Below, one piece after another: positions 45,519 to 55,528 of a stretch of DNA of 64,000 nucleotides. Every line of letters begins with the position of its first letter. The stretch's first letter is position 1. The position numbers were made by a program, and so were the translations under genes. This stretch comes from Embiotoca jacksoni (lineage: Eukaryota; Chordata; Actinopteri; Embiotocidae). The notes beneath the pieces were generated by a model. It saw only the letters and a program-made list of their open reading frames with translations. It did no database searches and was not told the origin of the DNA. The stretch is from assembly GCA_022577435.1 (NCBI GenBank), contig JAKOON010000041.1, positions 1,883,001 through 1,947,000 on the forward strand. The letters run 5' to 3'.

Positions 45519-46925
45519 CCTCGCTGTGACGACTGGCCAGGTTAGGAGACAGCTGGAGAGACTCCACCAGCGCAAGGCTGCAGGACCTGACGGCATCAGC
45601 CCCGGGGTCCTGAAGACCTGCACCGTCCAGCTGGCTGAGGTCCTACAACACCTCTTCAACCTGAGTCTGAAGCAGGAGGAAGTCCCGGTGCTGAGGAAGA
45701 CATCCTGCCTGGTTCCAGTCCCTAAGAAGACGACTCAATCTGGCCTCAATGACTACCGACCGGTTGCCCTCACATCTCATGTGATGAAGGTGCTGGAGAG
45801 GCTGGTCTTGGCCCACCTCAGGTCTCTGGTGAAATCTTCTCTGGACCCTCTACAATTTGCGTACCAGCCTCATGTGGGAGTGGACGATGCCATCATCTAC
45901 CTGCTGCAACGAGCTCAGTCTCACCTGGATGGAACCGGTGACTCTGTGAGAATCACTTTCTTTGATTTCTCCAGTGCATTTAACACCATCCAACCACTGC
46001 TGTTGAGTGAGAAGCTGCAGGTGGTGGGGGTGGACACATCCACCGTCTCCTGGATCACTGACTACCTGACAGGCAGACCACAGTTTGTCCGTCTGGGCAG
46101 TGTGCTGTCTGATACCGGTGGTCAGTGGTATTGGAGCTCCTCAGGGAACTGTTCTGTCTCCTTCCTGTTCACCTTCTACACCACTGACTTCCAGTACAAC
46201 TCAGAGTCAAGACATCTGCAGAAGTTCTCTGATGACTCTGCAGTGGTCGGATATATAAGGGATGGACGGGAGGAGGAGTACAGGGCAGTAGTGGAGGACT
46301 TTGTGGAGTGGGCTGGTAGAAATCACCTCCTCCTGAACGTGGCCAAGACCAGAGAGATGGTGGTTGACTTCAGGAGGAAGACGACAGCTCCACAACCGCT
46401 GAGAGTTCTGGGAGAGGAGGTGGACATGGTGAAGGAGTACAAGTACCTGGTGTCTCCATGACAACAGATTGAACTGGAAGACCAACATCAACGCTGTCCA
46501 CAAGAAGGGGATGAGTCGACTCTTTTTCTTGAGGAAACGTCGATCCTTCAATGTGTGCAGCGAGATGTTGGAGATGTTCTACCATCTGTTGTGGCCAGTG
46601 AACTGTACTTTGCTGTGGTCTGCTGGGGGAGCAGCATTGGAGCCAGAGACACCAACAGACTTAACAAACTGGTTAAGAAGGCCGGCTCCATCATCGGCTA
46701 CAAACTGGACAGCCTGGAAAAGGTGGTGGAGAGGAGGACGCTGAACAAACTATTATCCATATTGGATAATCCTGACCACCCTCTCCACCTGCTGCAGGGA
46801 CAGAGGAGGACGTTCTCCAAAAGATTCCTCCAGCTCCGCTGTCACAAGGACAGATACAGGAGATCATTCCAGATACAGGAGATCGTTCCAGATACAGGAG
46901 ATCGTTCCTGATACAGGAGATCGTT
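45519..46925 (+). pseudogene. Rex1 ORF2 reverse transcriptase and C-terminal part, broken
   Basis: The frame open from 45519 to 46461 holds the LINE reverse transcriptase: KAAGPDGISPGVL, LNDYRPVALTSHVMKVLERLVLAHL, QFAYQPHVGVDDAIIYLLQ, FFDFSSAFNTIQP (first catalytic Asp in FFDFS), and QKFSDDSAVVGYI with the catalytic Asp pair, then NHLLLNVAKTREMVVDFRRK. The TGAPQG block is altered to SDTGGQWYWSSSGN by a local frame change near 46120. A stop at 46459-46461 and frame changes near 46460 and 46600 break the C-terminal domain (NWKTNINAVHKKGMSRLFFLRK, then SSIGARDTNRLNKLVKKAGSI). It ends in an expanded 19-bp minisatellite. It is not functional and lacks the endonuclease. Confidence 0.88.
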
Positions 46926-47080
46926 CCAGATACAGGAGATCATTCCTGATACAGGAGATCATTCCAGATACAGGAGATCATTCCTGATACAGGAGATCAT
47001 TCCAGATACAGGAGATCATTCCTGATACAGGAGATCATTCCAGATACAGGAGATCATTCCAGATACAGGAGATCATTCCT
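46851..47080. repeat. 19-bp minisatellite, 12 units, in Rex1 copy 4
   Basis: Twelve tandem AGATACAGGAGATCATTCC or TGATACAGGAGATCATTCC units; early units carry CGTTCC. AG- and TG-starting forms alternate over much of the array, suggesting a 38-bp higher-order unit. The array splits the codons RYRRSF from the downstream LPTAIRLYNN-like sequence. Confidence 0.93.
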
Positions 47081-47375
47081 GCCGACCGCAATAAGACTGT
47101 ACAATAACTCACCTCTGGCAAAATCCATCACACAACAATAACACTGTTGACTGTGTTTCTTGGTTGTTTGTATATAATATATATAGATATATACTGTACT
47201 GTATATACTGTATATACTGTGCATTTTATATTTTATATTTTTTTCAGCTATTTTACTGCTATTTTATTGCTTTTCTATTATTCTATTATTATCTCTTGCT
47301 TCCTGTATGCTGCTGTAGCAAAAAAATTTCCCCTCGGGGATTAATAAAGTAACTACCTAACCTAACCTAACCTAA

Positions 47376-49798
47376 TTGGTTTTGAACTATGACATTCAAA
47401 ATGTGACACAACAACAACAAAAACTTTGGTAAATATCCATAAAGTAATTTATTATTTTACATGAATATTGAAGAAAAGGACATGAAAAACTGAATGACAG
47501 TGGCATGAGTACACTAATAAGTCAGGGAAGTCCCAGTGTGTGCGTGTGTGTGTTTTGTGTGTCCAGAGGCCTGCAGACCTGCAGACAGGTAAGCTGTGCA
47601 GCACTGACTCGTTGTGACAGTCTCATTGCTCATGTAGTGCAGTTGGAGTCCTGCGCCTACTCCCCCTGCCAGAGATGATGTCTTTGTTAAAGGGCAGGTT
47701 TCATTAATATTGGAACAAAGTCATCGCTGGCAAAGATTAAAAACCCAAGGAAAGGATAAATAAAGCTTTGTTGAATAATGCAGCGAATGAATAATTCAGC
47801 TGTGGGAAGGGTGGCTGTGTGAAACACCAAGCTATCTAATGTGGAAATTGTGAATGTCTTTGTGTATTTTCACTTTCAGGCAGCAGGTTTTCTTGTGTGG
47901 CGTTTGGGTCCACGGGTGATATGACGAGCCTTTGGAGCCTTTCTCATTACGTAACTGACAGAGTAAAGGCTCGGGGTTTGAAGGCAGGCATCAAAACAGT
48001 TGTAGCAGTCGGGGAGGGATTGTTTAATTAACTGAAAGGCTTCGGGAGGGTGGCTGGAGTCTTTGGGAGATCGCTGAAAACAGCCTCCAGCATGAGCCGT
48101 GTATTTATACCTCACTGTAGCGCTGAGTGTGGAATACATAACTGTGTAGTAAAAGAGGATAATGGTGGGATCTCGAGCTTCCACTGTCACCTGTGATTTA
48201 TTGTGGAGAGTGAGTGTGTTGAGAAAGTTGTTACAGCAAAGGCTGGGCTAATAAAGCAGTTGGCATGGAAACTGTGTCGCTATTTAACTTGACACCACGG
48301 TCACTGCAAACTCTGGATTTTGATTGGTTGGGAGGTGATATCTATTTTTCCATCCATTAATACCTCCCCAACATAATGGAACACAAAGTATGACATGTGT
48401 TTAGCACCTCCTACTTTCGACTTATATTATTATTTTGCCCAGTGAATAAAGTGGAAGGTTATGAATAATGATCAGACCAAACTATTAGTCTCGCAGAAGT
48501 TTTGGCTGAAAGAGATAAAAAAAAAAATGGACATGTACAAATAAAAGGGCTGGATAATTCTGCCTCATTAAAACCTGAGTCTACAACTACAAACCAGGCA
48601 GGGAGAAATGGATCATCCTATCAGTGCCTTTACTGTGTCAAGGAGAACTATTCAATTAAGTTGTTTTTACCAAATTTGCCCGACTAAAAGAAGGTCATTA
48701 TTTTCCAACATGTGTATACATTTCACTGTATCCATTTATACTCGTTTCTCTGAGATATATAATCCAAGAAGAAGAGAGTCCTCGGATAAAGTGTGAAAGG
48801 GAGGGTGATAGTCATCGAGGACTAGGACCCAGGGAAGGGGCAGGGTCTATAAAAGGGGGCAGGAAGCTCACCTGGGCCTTTTCTTCCACCACCAAGACTC
48901 CCCTGACAGCCAGCCTTCTGTTTGGTGCTTGATTTGATTCTTCATGACTCAAACTTGGAGTGAGTGCTGGTGAACACCAGCCAAGAAACAAGATTCCAGC
49001 CACCTGCACATCTCTGACTGAGGAAGTGTTCAAGTCGAGTACGTTTTTAAACAGAGAGTCTGACGTGCCAACCACTGTTTGTTCCTTTTTGGCCCATCTA
49101 AAAACTAAGCAGGTGAATTTGAGTGTTGTAGAACAGTTTTGATTTTCTTATTAGTGGTTTATTTATAATTATCATATTGCATAATTTGTTATTTCTCTCT
49201 TTTCCCTCTTTTAACTCAATACTAACATCCTGGATAGTTCAGTCTTGCCTCACATTTATCACGTTGTTTCTTTGTTGTGGCTCAGATGGAAGAGTGGGTA
49301 TCCCATCAATCACAAGGTTGGAGCTGTTGTGCATGGATGACGCAGGACACTCTCTTTGACCAGACTCAAGGTTTAAGAACAAAAGCTGAAGTTTCAGCTC
49401 CTGTCCAGCAGCTGTCTGGTGACAGTGAGAAAGAACTGTCCTGAAACCATTGGTTGACATGTGAGCTGTGACAGTAAAGTTCCTGTTGCATGTACTTGGA
49501 ACTGGAGGAAGCGATAACCTTCGTAAGTATTCCAAGTTCCACACGGCTTTATGACCATCGACCTGAAACTGGAGCAGAAAGCGTCAAACTCAGGAAATCA
49601 GCAATAGAAGCCCTTGAAATACGGTTTGGTACAAACAACTATTTAGTGGATAGATATCTATGCATGATCAGAAATGAAGCACGGATTTAACTTGTACTCA
49701 GCCATTGTCCTGCTTCCATTAATTGTTTTCATTATAATTATTAATTATGTTCCAACTGAACCCAAAACAGGATTCAACTGTTAAATCCACCCAAAAGT
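47376..49798. other. Non-coding stretch with a TATA-like box
   Basis: No supported gene. At 48849-48855 a TATAAAA box sits in 'gggtctataaaagggggcag', which could be a promoter or LTR signal, but no downstream gene or LTR boundary is visible. Confidence 0.45.
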
Positions 49799-49857
49799 TA
49801 AGAAAGAAAGAAAGAGAGAAAGAGAGAAAGAAAGAGAGAAAGAAAGAAAGAAAGAGT
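49799..49857. repeat. (GAAA)n/(GAGA)n microsatellite
   Basis: Purine-only tetranucleotide repeat of about 58 bp. Confidence 0.95.
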
Positions 49858-50034
49858 CCCAGTTCAATCCATGGTTCCTTCTGTCCACATCTTGGGCCAG
49901 ACCCTGACTAGACCCTGGTGTATGAATGTGTGTGTGGGTGAATGAGAAACGGCTAAAAGCGCTTCGAGACCGATAAAGTGATGGAAGTGCTATTTTATAG
50001 AAGAGCAGACCATTTTACCATTTACATATTAATT
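49858..50034 (+). mobile_element. SINE-like short interspersed repeat (tentative)
   Basis: 'cccagttcaatccatggttc' resembles a polymerase III B box, and the following body 'gtgggtgaatgagaaacggc', 'aaaagcgcttcgagacc' and 'gaagtgctattttatagaag' matches a repeat often seen in teleosts that ends 'accatttaccattt'. It directly follows the purine microsatellite. The copy is diverged. Confidence 0.55.
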
Positions 50035-50404
50035 GTTACACCATCCCACCTTTATTATGGGCTGCATTTAGACCTCCTTATTGTAACTTGTCTAAGCCTT
50101 TTTTTTTTTTTCCCCTTCATGGCTGCAAAACATGTTACAGGGAGCCTCCAGAAACTCCTGCTGGTTAAATGGAGGTAACTAAATATTTTTTGTGCTGCCG
50201 GATTTTATTAGGCTCACTATGAGAAGATTTGCAAATATCGCAGCATTATGGCTACAAACAAACATAAAGCAACGCATTCTTTAAAAAAAAAACCATCACA
50301 TCATTTTCACGTATTTCAATTCTAATTTACATAATATTCGGGTCAGTACGGTATTCACAGCCACAGGCAGAGTCTTGTGAACTCCTTCCTGTTTATGCAA
50401 CCTG
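50035..50404. other. Non-coding stretch
   Basis: No gene or named repeat; T-rich run at about 50099-50113. Confidence 0.5.
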
Positions 50405-50843
50405 GTATCTTAGCAAAATGTGAAATAGACTCACCGGTCCACTATAGTGAAACGTGAAATAGACACGCTTTGGCCTGTCTCGGCGTCACAGTTACACACT
50501 TTCCTGTAGTGCAGGACAATGACACGTACTTCATGTGTAGCGCCATTTGATTTACAGAAAAAAGGAAACGTATAGCTAAAACACTTGGATAGGGTTACAA
50601 AACAAAGAACAACTTAACAAAAACATTGTCATCTCCTGGATCTGACCCTCATGGCAGTCTTTGACTAATGCCACCACGACACCACACCTGCCTCCTATTA
50701 CTGCAAAATAGTGTCCTTTATTGCCTCTGTTCCAGGACCTTGGTCACATGATATTTACGTGTGCAAGTTTCACGCTTTCAAAACGTGTAACTGTCACACC
50801 TAGATAGGCCAAAGCATGGCTATTTCACTTTGCCAGGAAATAC
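50405..50843. mobile_element. MITE-like element with long imperfect inverted repeats
   Basis: The left arm at 50453-50499 (GTGAAATAG, GCTTTGGCCT, CACAGTTACAC in order) is complementary to the right arm at 50785-50831 with few mismatches, and the similarity extends outward to about 50405 and 50843. The left arm contains an extra tandem copy of 'gtgaaatagac'. No target duplication or coding sequence is evident. The superfamily is unknown. Confidence 0.65.
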
Positions 50844-51781
50844 AAAACAAGGACATCTACATTTTATGATGATTAAAACAAAAACAAAATCTGATCAAAG
50901 TTAGATTCTCACAACAAATGAGCCAATTCATCTTTTAATACAGCATTAAATGAAAATGTCTGTCAACGGTGTCAAAATCCCTCTGGTTGGTTCTTTACAG
51001 AAACGTCTGCATCCTGCATAGATCCAGATTTGGTGCGATTTCCCTGATAAACAGAACTACAAGGATCCATCATAACAAACTTATGTTATGTACCTGATGA
51101 AATGAGCTGGGCTAGCTTTCCGTCATGGCTCCACTCGCTCCTCCCCGCTGTGTCCCACACAACACGAGTAGCTCAGGGGCTTTCAGCTCATTTCTGTTGT
51201 AGGAAACAAACTCAAAGTTATGAGGGTTATCATTCATAACTGTCTCCACGAGAAGTTACATCACAGCCATTTACTGATTTTGTTTTGAGCAAACTTCATG
51301 TTTATACTGTCTTATCCTGCACTCAGCCAGCTGTAAGTTCTCAGTGAGAATCCGGCCAAACCCCAATTAGCAAAGCAGTCACTAATCTCATCTGTATGTT
51401 TGGCGTTATTGTCACAGTAATTACTAAAAGTGCACCACTCCATTGTTTTGTGAACAGATGAGACAGCAGTGTTTTTGTGGGATTTTTAAGCTGAAGCAGT
51501 TCAAACTCTGGACGTTTAGAGCATCAATCAGCTTTTTGGAAGTCATGGCACCTCTTACCTCTTCTCCATGTGTAGTCACGGCAGCTGAACGCCAACATTT
51601 CCCATCAAAATGCACCTTTGTTAGAGATTCTAACTTCCCAAGTCACAATTTTGTCCTAAAAAATGACTGGTGCATTAACAGGAGCAGATGTGATGCAGGT
51701 CAGGTGACACTATGAGTCATTCATCAGTCCTAACTGCACTTTGGAGTGCGTTTGGTTATCTTAACATTAATAAAAGAGCAC
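50844..51781. other. Non-coding stretch
   Basis: No gene or repeat recognised before the LTR C duplication. Confidence 0.5.
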
Positions 51782-52399
51782 ATAGGTGTCAGGATCTCCG
51801 CCTGACTCTATTTATTGTTCCCTCCATTTCCCCCGATCACCCTTCTCCTCATGTTTCCTGTCTTCTGTTTTGTCTGAATTTAGAAGCAGGAAGTTTTTGG
51901 TCATCCAGGCCTTTATGTCTTTTAGACAGGCTTCAAGTTTTACTAACTGATTAGTTTCATCTGGTTTTATAGAAAGATATAGCTGAGTGTCATCTGCATA
52001 ACAATGGAAGTTGATGCAGTGCTTCCTGATGACATCTCCTAATGGGAGCATGTACAAAGTAAAAAGTATTGGGCCTAACACTGAGCCTTGTGAAACTCCA
52101 TAACTAACTCTTGTTTGTCTGGAAGATTCATTGTTGACATGATCAAACTGGAATCTATCTGATAAGTAGGATTTGAACCAATCTAATGCAGTTCCTTTAA
52201 TCCTCGTAACGTCTTCTAATCTCTGTAATAAGATCGTATGATCAATCGTATCAAAAGCAGCACTGAGGTCCAGAAGAACAAGTAGAGAGACGAGTCCATT
52301 ATCTGAGGCTAATAAAAGGTTGTTAGTAACTTTCACCAGAGCTGTTTCTGTGCTATGATGAACTCTAAAGACTGAACATCTTCAAACAGATCATTCCTT

Positions 52400-53171
52400 T
52401 GGAATGATCCGGAGCGGGCTTGAGGGACCGCTCCGGAGGACACCCACGGGGCAGGACGGGCTCGGGGAACCCCTCTGGGGGATGATGATGAGGCAGGGCT
52501 CCGACCCACCCAAAGGCAGCAGGAACCGGAGGCGGGACATCGGCCGCACCGGAGGACGGAGCAGGAGGCGGGGCGACGACCGCGCCAGAGACAGCAGGAG
52601 CTGGAGGCGAGGTGTTGGCCATGCCGGAGGACAGAGCCGGAGGCGGGGTGTTGACCGCACTGGAGGATGCAGGAGCTGGAGACAGGACATCGACGACCCG
52701 TCCAGCAACAGGAAATGGAGGAGCAGTGCTACTGCTGCGTAGGTCACACTGCAGGACCCTGCGGGCCAACTCCCTGGCCCGGATGGCGTCTGGATCGTTG
52801 GCCGCAGCTGGAGGCAGGGCCTGCATGATCCTGTGGACCAACTCCTCGTCTCGAATGGCGTCTGGATCGCTCACCGGCGCTGCGGAGGTCGAGAGTCCGT
52901 AGTGGCGACTGACGGGGCTGTAGGCTCGCTCGTGGCAACTGACGGCTACATGTCCAGAGACCAGGGGCGTAGCAGGACCGGATGGCCGGTGACCCTGGCG
53001 TCGCCTCCCTCTGGGGGGGTCCCAGAAGGCCAGGCGGGTTCCCTCAAACCCAGTACTGGGTTCAGCGGAAACAGGATCATTTCGGCGGGCCTGACTGGCA
53101 AAATATTTAAATAAAGTCATGTACCTCGGCCCCGAGTCTGTGGCCACTGGGTCCTTCATTGGTCGGTTCAT
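52400..53171 (-). pseudogene. Proline-rich gag-like frame of element D
   Basis: An open minus-strand frame starting with ATG at 53171 or 53159, only 2-14 nt after the LTR end, so almost no leader or primer-binding gap is left. It reads MKDPVATDSGPRYMTLFKYF, an Arg-rich stretch (PPRGRRRQGHRPSG), two copies of a DPDAIR-x-(R/E)EL(V/A)xR(I/V) motif, then many APAVSGA and PPPAP repeats. No major-homology region, zinc knuckle or protease is seen. By position it should be gag of the LTR family, possibly of a non-autonomous derivative. A second copy is at 28050-28740. The frame runs on into L2 sequence below 52400, an artificial end. Confidence 0.6.
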
Positions 53172-53173
53172 TC

Positions 53174-53669
53174 TGTTATGAGGTGGTGTTTTACCAGGAC
53201 CCAAATGCAGGCTCACAGACTCGGGTCTTCATTTCGATAACCAAAAACAAACAAACAAACCAAAAGGTGGCACCTACAGTGTCCATTTGCTTCCAAGTCG
53301 GGAGGGCAACTCAACTGACTGATCCAGGGAGACACGGCTGGCAGGACAGCCGGCAGACCAGCAGACAGGAACGCTGGAAAAAACAGAGTCAATAATCCTC
53401 CGAGTCGGGAGGGCAACTCCACCGACTGGTGACTCCAACAGGTAGCTCCACAGGTGGAAATGGAGCCGGGGGAACGGGAACAGGACGGACGGAGAATGGA
53501 CGGAGGACGGACGGGTGACTATCTAATGAACCGACAACCAGAGGAGTGCAGGGGCAGGGTACATATAGTCCGGGGAGGTGATCAGGGAGATGCAGCACAC
53601 CTGCAGGTGGTGATCCGGGGTGAGTGGCTGCAGCTGCTGGGACCGGTGAGGGGCGTGGTCAACTTTTCA
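53174..53669 (-). repeat. LTR D, 5'-truncated
   Basis: Its plus-strand start TGTTATGAGGTGGTG equals the complement of the CACCTCATAACA end of LTR B. The body shares 'gatcaccacctgcaggt'-type words with LTR B. It contains two copies of 'gtcgggagggcaactc' (about 53297 and 53404), an internal LTR duplication. Confidence 0.8.
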
Positions 53670-55528
53670 CGATTTTAGAAATAAACGTCAGGTTGTAAAT
53701 TGGTCTGTAGTTTCCTAAAACAGCTGATCAAGAGTCAGCTTTTTAAGTAAAGGTTTAATTACAGCCACTTTAAAAGCCTGCGGTACATAGCCGGTTACAA
53801 TAGATAGGTTGATCTGATCTAATATGGAAGTATTAATTAAAGGGAAGACTTCCTTAAAAAGTTTAGTTGGGATGAGATCTAACAGACAGCTAGAGGATCC
53901 AGATGAAGAAATAATTCTAGTTAACTCAGAGCTCAACAGGAGAGAAATGTTCCAAGTTTACATCTGGTCCTACAGTTGCTTTCAGGGCTGCTGTTGCTTA
54001 ACATCACATCAGTGATGGTGTCAGGAAGGGTCGGCCCGATTCTCTCCCTGATAGTAAGAATTTTATTAGTAAAGAAGTTAATGAAGTCATTACTGCTGAG
54101 AGCTGAAGGAATAGAGGACTTAACAGAACTGTGACTCTTTGTCAGCCTGCTACAGTGATGAAAAGAAACCTGGGGTTGTTCTTGTTGTCCTCTATTAATG
54201 ATGAATAATATAAAGTCCTGGCCTTATGAAGAGCTTTCTTCTATAATATTAGACTCTCCTTCCAGGCAGGTGAAATTCTTCTAAATTAGTGGATCTCCAT
54301 TTCCTTTCCATCTTTCTAGTCGCTGCCTAGCAGAGCGTAGTTCTGAGTTGTACCATGGAGACAACTTCCTCTGGTTCATGACTCTCTTCTTCAGAGGGGC
54401 GACATCATCTAGAGTTGTAGCAGAGATACTGCAGTGTTTTCTACCAGATGATCCACTTGTGTGGGACTAAGATCAACGTAGATGTCTTCCACTGCTTTAA
54501 CACACGGCATCGAAGAGGATAAACATGTAACTGCTTCCTTAAACTTGGCCACGACATCATCTGACAGACATCTACTGTAGTGGGATTTATTCCCACATGC
54601 TGTGTCGTCCATTATTGTAACTTCAGATGTTAATAAGAAGTGGTCTGACAAAACAGGGTTTTGAGGAAATACTATTACATTTTCAGTTTCCATCCCATAC
54701 GACAGAACCAGATGGTGGTTACCACGGTGACGGGGTTCATTTACCTTGTTTGTTTTTGTCTGTCATGTATTCTGGTCTGTCTGGAGGGTGTGGATTCGTC
54801 CACTGCCCACCTCCAGACTCCTCCCACTACCACACCTCTTTCAGCTGGCACAGCTGGTTCTCATTCCAGTGATCACCACCTGGAAGTATATGAACATCGG
54901 TTCTGCACTCCACCTGCTTCAGTCCGTCCGATCATCTCACCTGATACCAGGCTGCAGTTCAGTAAGTCTGTTTGCTGGTTCCTTCACTCTCGGTTCTGAC
55001 CCTGTCTGTCTCCTGCCTGCTACTCTATGGTACGTACCCGCCATCCAGTGTTGATCCTCGGAGATCACCAGTTGACGTGTCTTGGTACAGCCCGCTGTCC
55101 TGCGTCGGTCCACGGAGATCACCTGGTATCCAGCCCCTCTGCTCAGCGTCGGTCCTCGGAGACCACCTGACTGCCTTCCGCCGCTGCAGTTCCGCCCGAA
55201 CCCACGCTGCCCGGTGTGGAGCGCGGAGATGTGCTCACTGGCCAGCTTGGACCTGCCTACCTCATTTCTGGTGAGAATTACGGGGACGCTCTCACCCACC
55301 TGCACCGGTCTCAGGTCTCCACCTCTGGACTCTGTCAGAGTTCTTGCCCCGATCCCGGGTCGGTAGAGAATGTTGTTGGCTTACAGCCATTCTGGACCTT
55401 CTTCTGTACTCATGCATAATACCAACGACTATTCTCCAGTTCTGTGTGGAAAATAAACCTGTTACATCAAGTCCTCTGCTGTGTGTGCGCATTTGGATCC
55501 ATTCAACCACCACCCACATAAGAATAGG

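Larger units (their letters stand above)
45519..47375 (+). mobile_element. Rex1/Babar-like LINE copy 4, 5'-truncated
   Basis: Plus-strand LINE starting at the VTTGQVRRQLERL codons of the reverse transcriptase and ending with the tail 'aataaagtaactacctaacc' plus further CTAAC units at about 47375. Its start corresponds closely to the internal junction in copy 2 (about 32275). 5' truncation is normal for target-primed insertion. Flanking duplications are not evident. Confidence 0.9.
52400..53669 (-). mobile_element. LTR retrotransposon fragment D (LTR plus gag-like region)
   Basis: Inserted in the L2 sequence, which continues on both sides. In its own orientation an LTR (53669 down to 53174) is followed at once by a proline-rich open frame. 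The LTR lacks the TGTCAGGATC-type start of LTRs B and C and begins inside the region equivalent to about 29885 of LTR B; the 3' half of the element and its second LTR are missing. The fragment is therefore truncated at both ends. Confidence 0.75.
51862..54693 (-). pseudogene. L2-like ORF2 remnant (interrupted)
   Basis: From high to low coordinates: NPVLSDHFLLTSEV (end of the endonuclease domain, SDH motif, about 54650-54610); the linker region to 53940; RT N-terminus with LDLIPTKLFKEVFPLI and AFKVAVIKPLLKK (53936-53715); then, after a 1.27-kb insertion, the RT core LVLLDLSAAFDTIDHTILLQRL (first catalytic Asp), YGVSQGSVLGPILFTLYMLPLG and CYADDTQLYLSI with YADD (52336-51862). The enzyme copies L2 RNA into DNA. 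The insertion, frame changes in the linker and the missing C-terminus make it dead. Confidence 0.85.
51862..54740 (-). mobile_element. L2-like LINE segment inside LTR C
   Basis: Minus-strand L2-type LINE that includes the end of the endonuclease region, the linker and the reverse transcriptase. It lacks both the 5' start and, unusually, the 3' UTR and tail: it stops within the NSDKTE codons at about 51862. The tail expected for target-primed insertion is therefore missing, so later deletion or a non-standard event must be assumed. It is interrupted by an LTR/gag-like segment at about 52400-53669. Confidence 0.82.
51787..55523 (+). mobile_element. Solo LTR C (Ty3/gypsy-type), split by a nested L2 segment
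   Basis: Starts TGTCAGGATCTCCGCCTGAC at 51787 and ends near 55523 (CACCCACATAAGA, a diverged form of the CATAACA end), flanked by ATAGG (51782-51786 and 55524-55528). LTR sequence is at 51787-51861 and about 54741-55523. The latter has 'ctcggagatcacc' repeat words like LTR A and an AATAAACCTG signal near 55451. Frames across it have no domains. Confidence 0.8.

Noticed and set aside
46851..47080. Array of short direct repeats that could look like a CRISPR array
   Set aside because: Units are contiguous 19-mers with no unique spacers, lie inside a LINE, and the genome is vertebrate. The arrays at 62691-63015 and 63149-63546 are rejected for the same reason.
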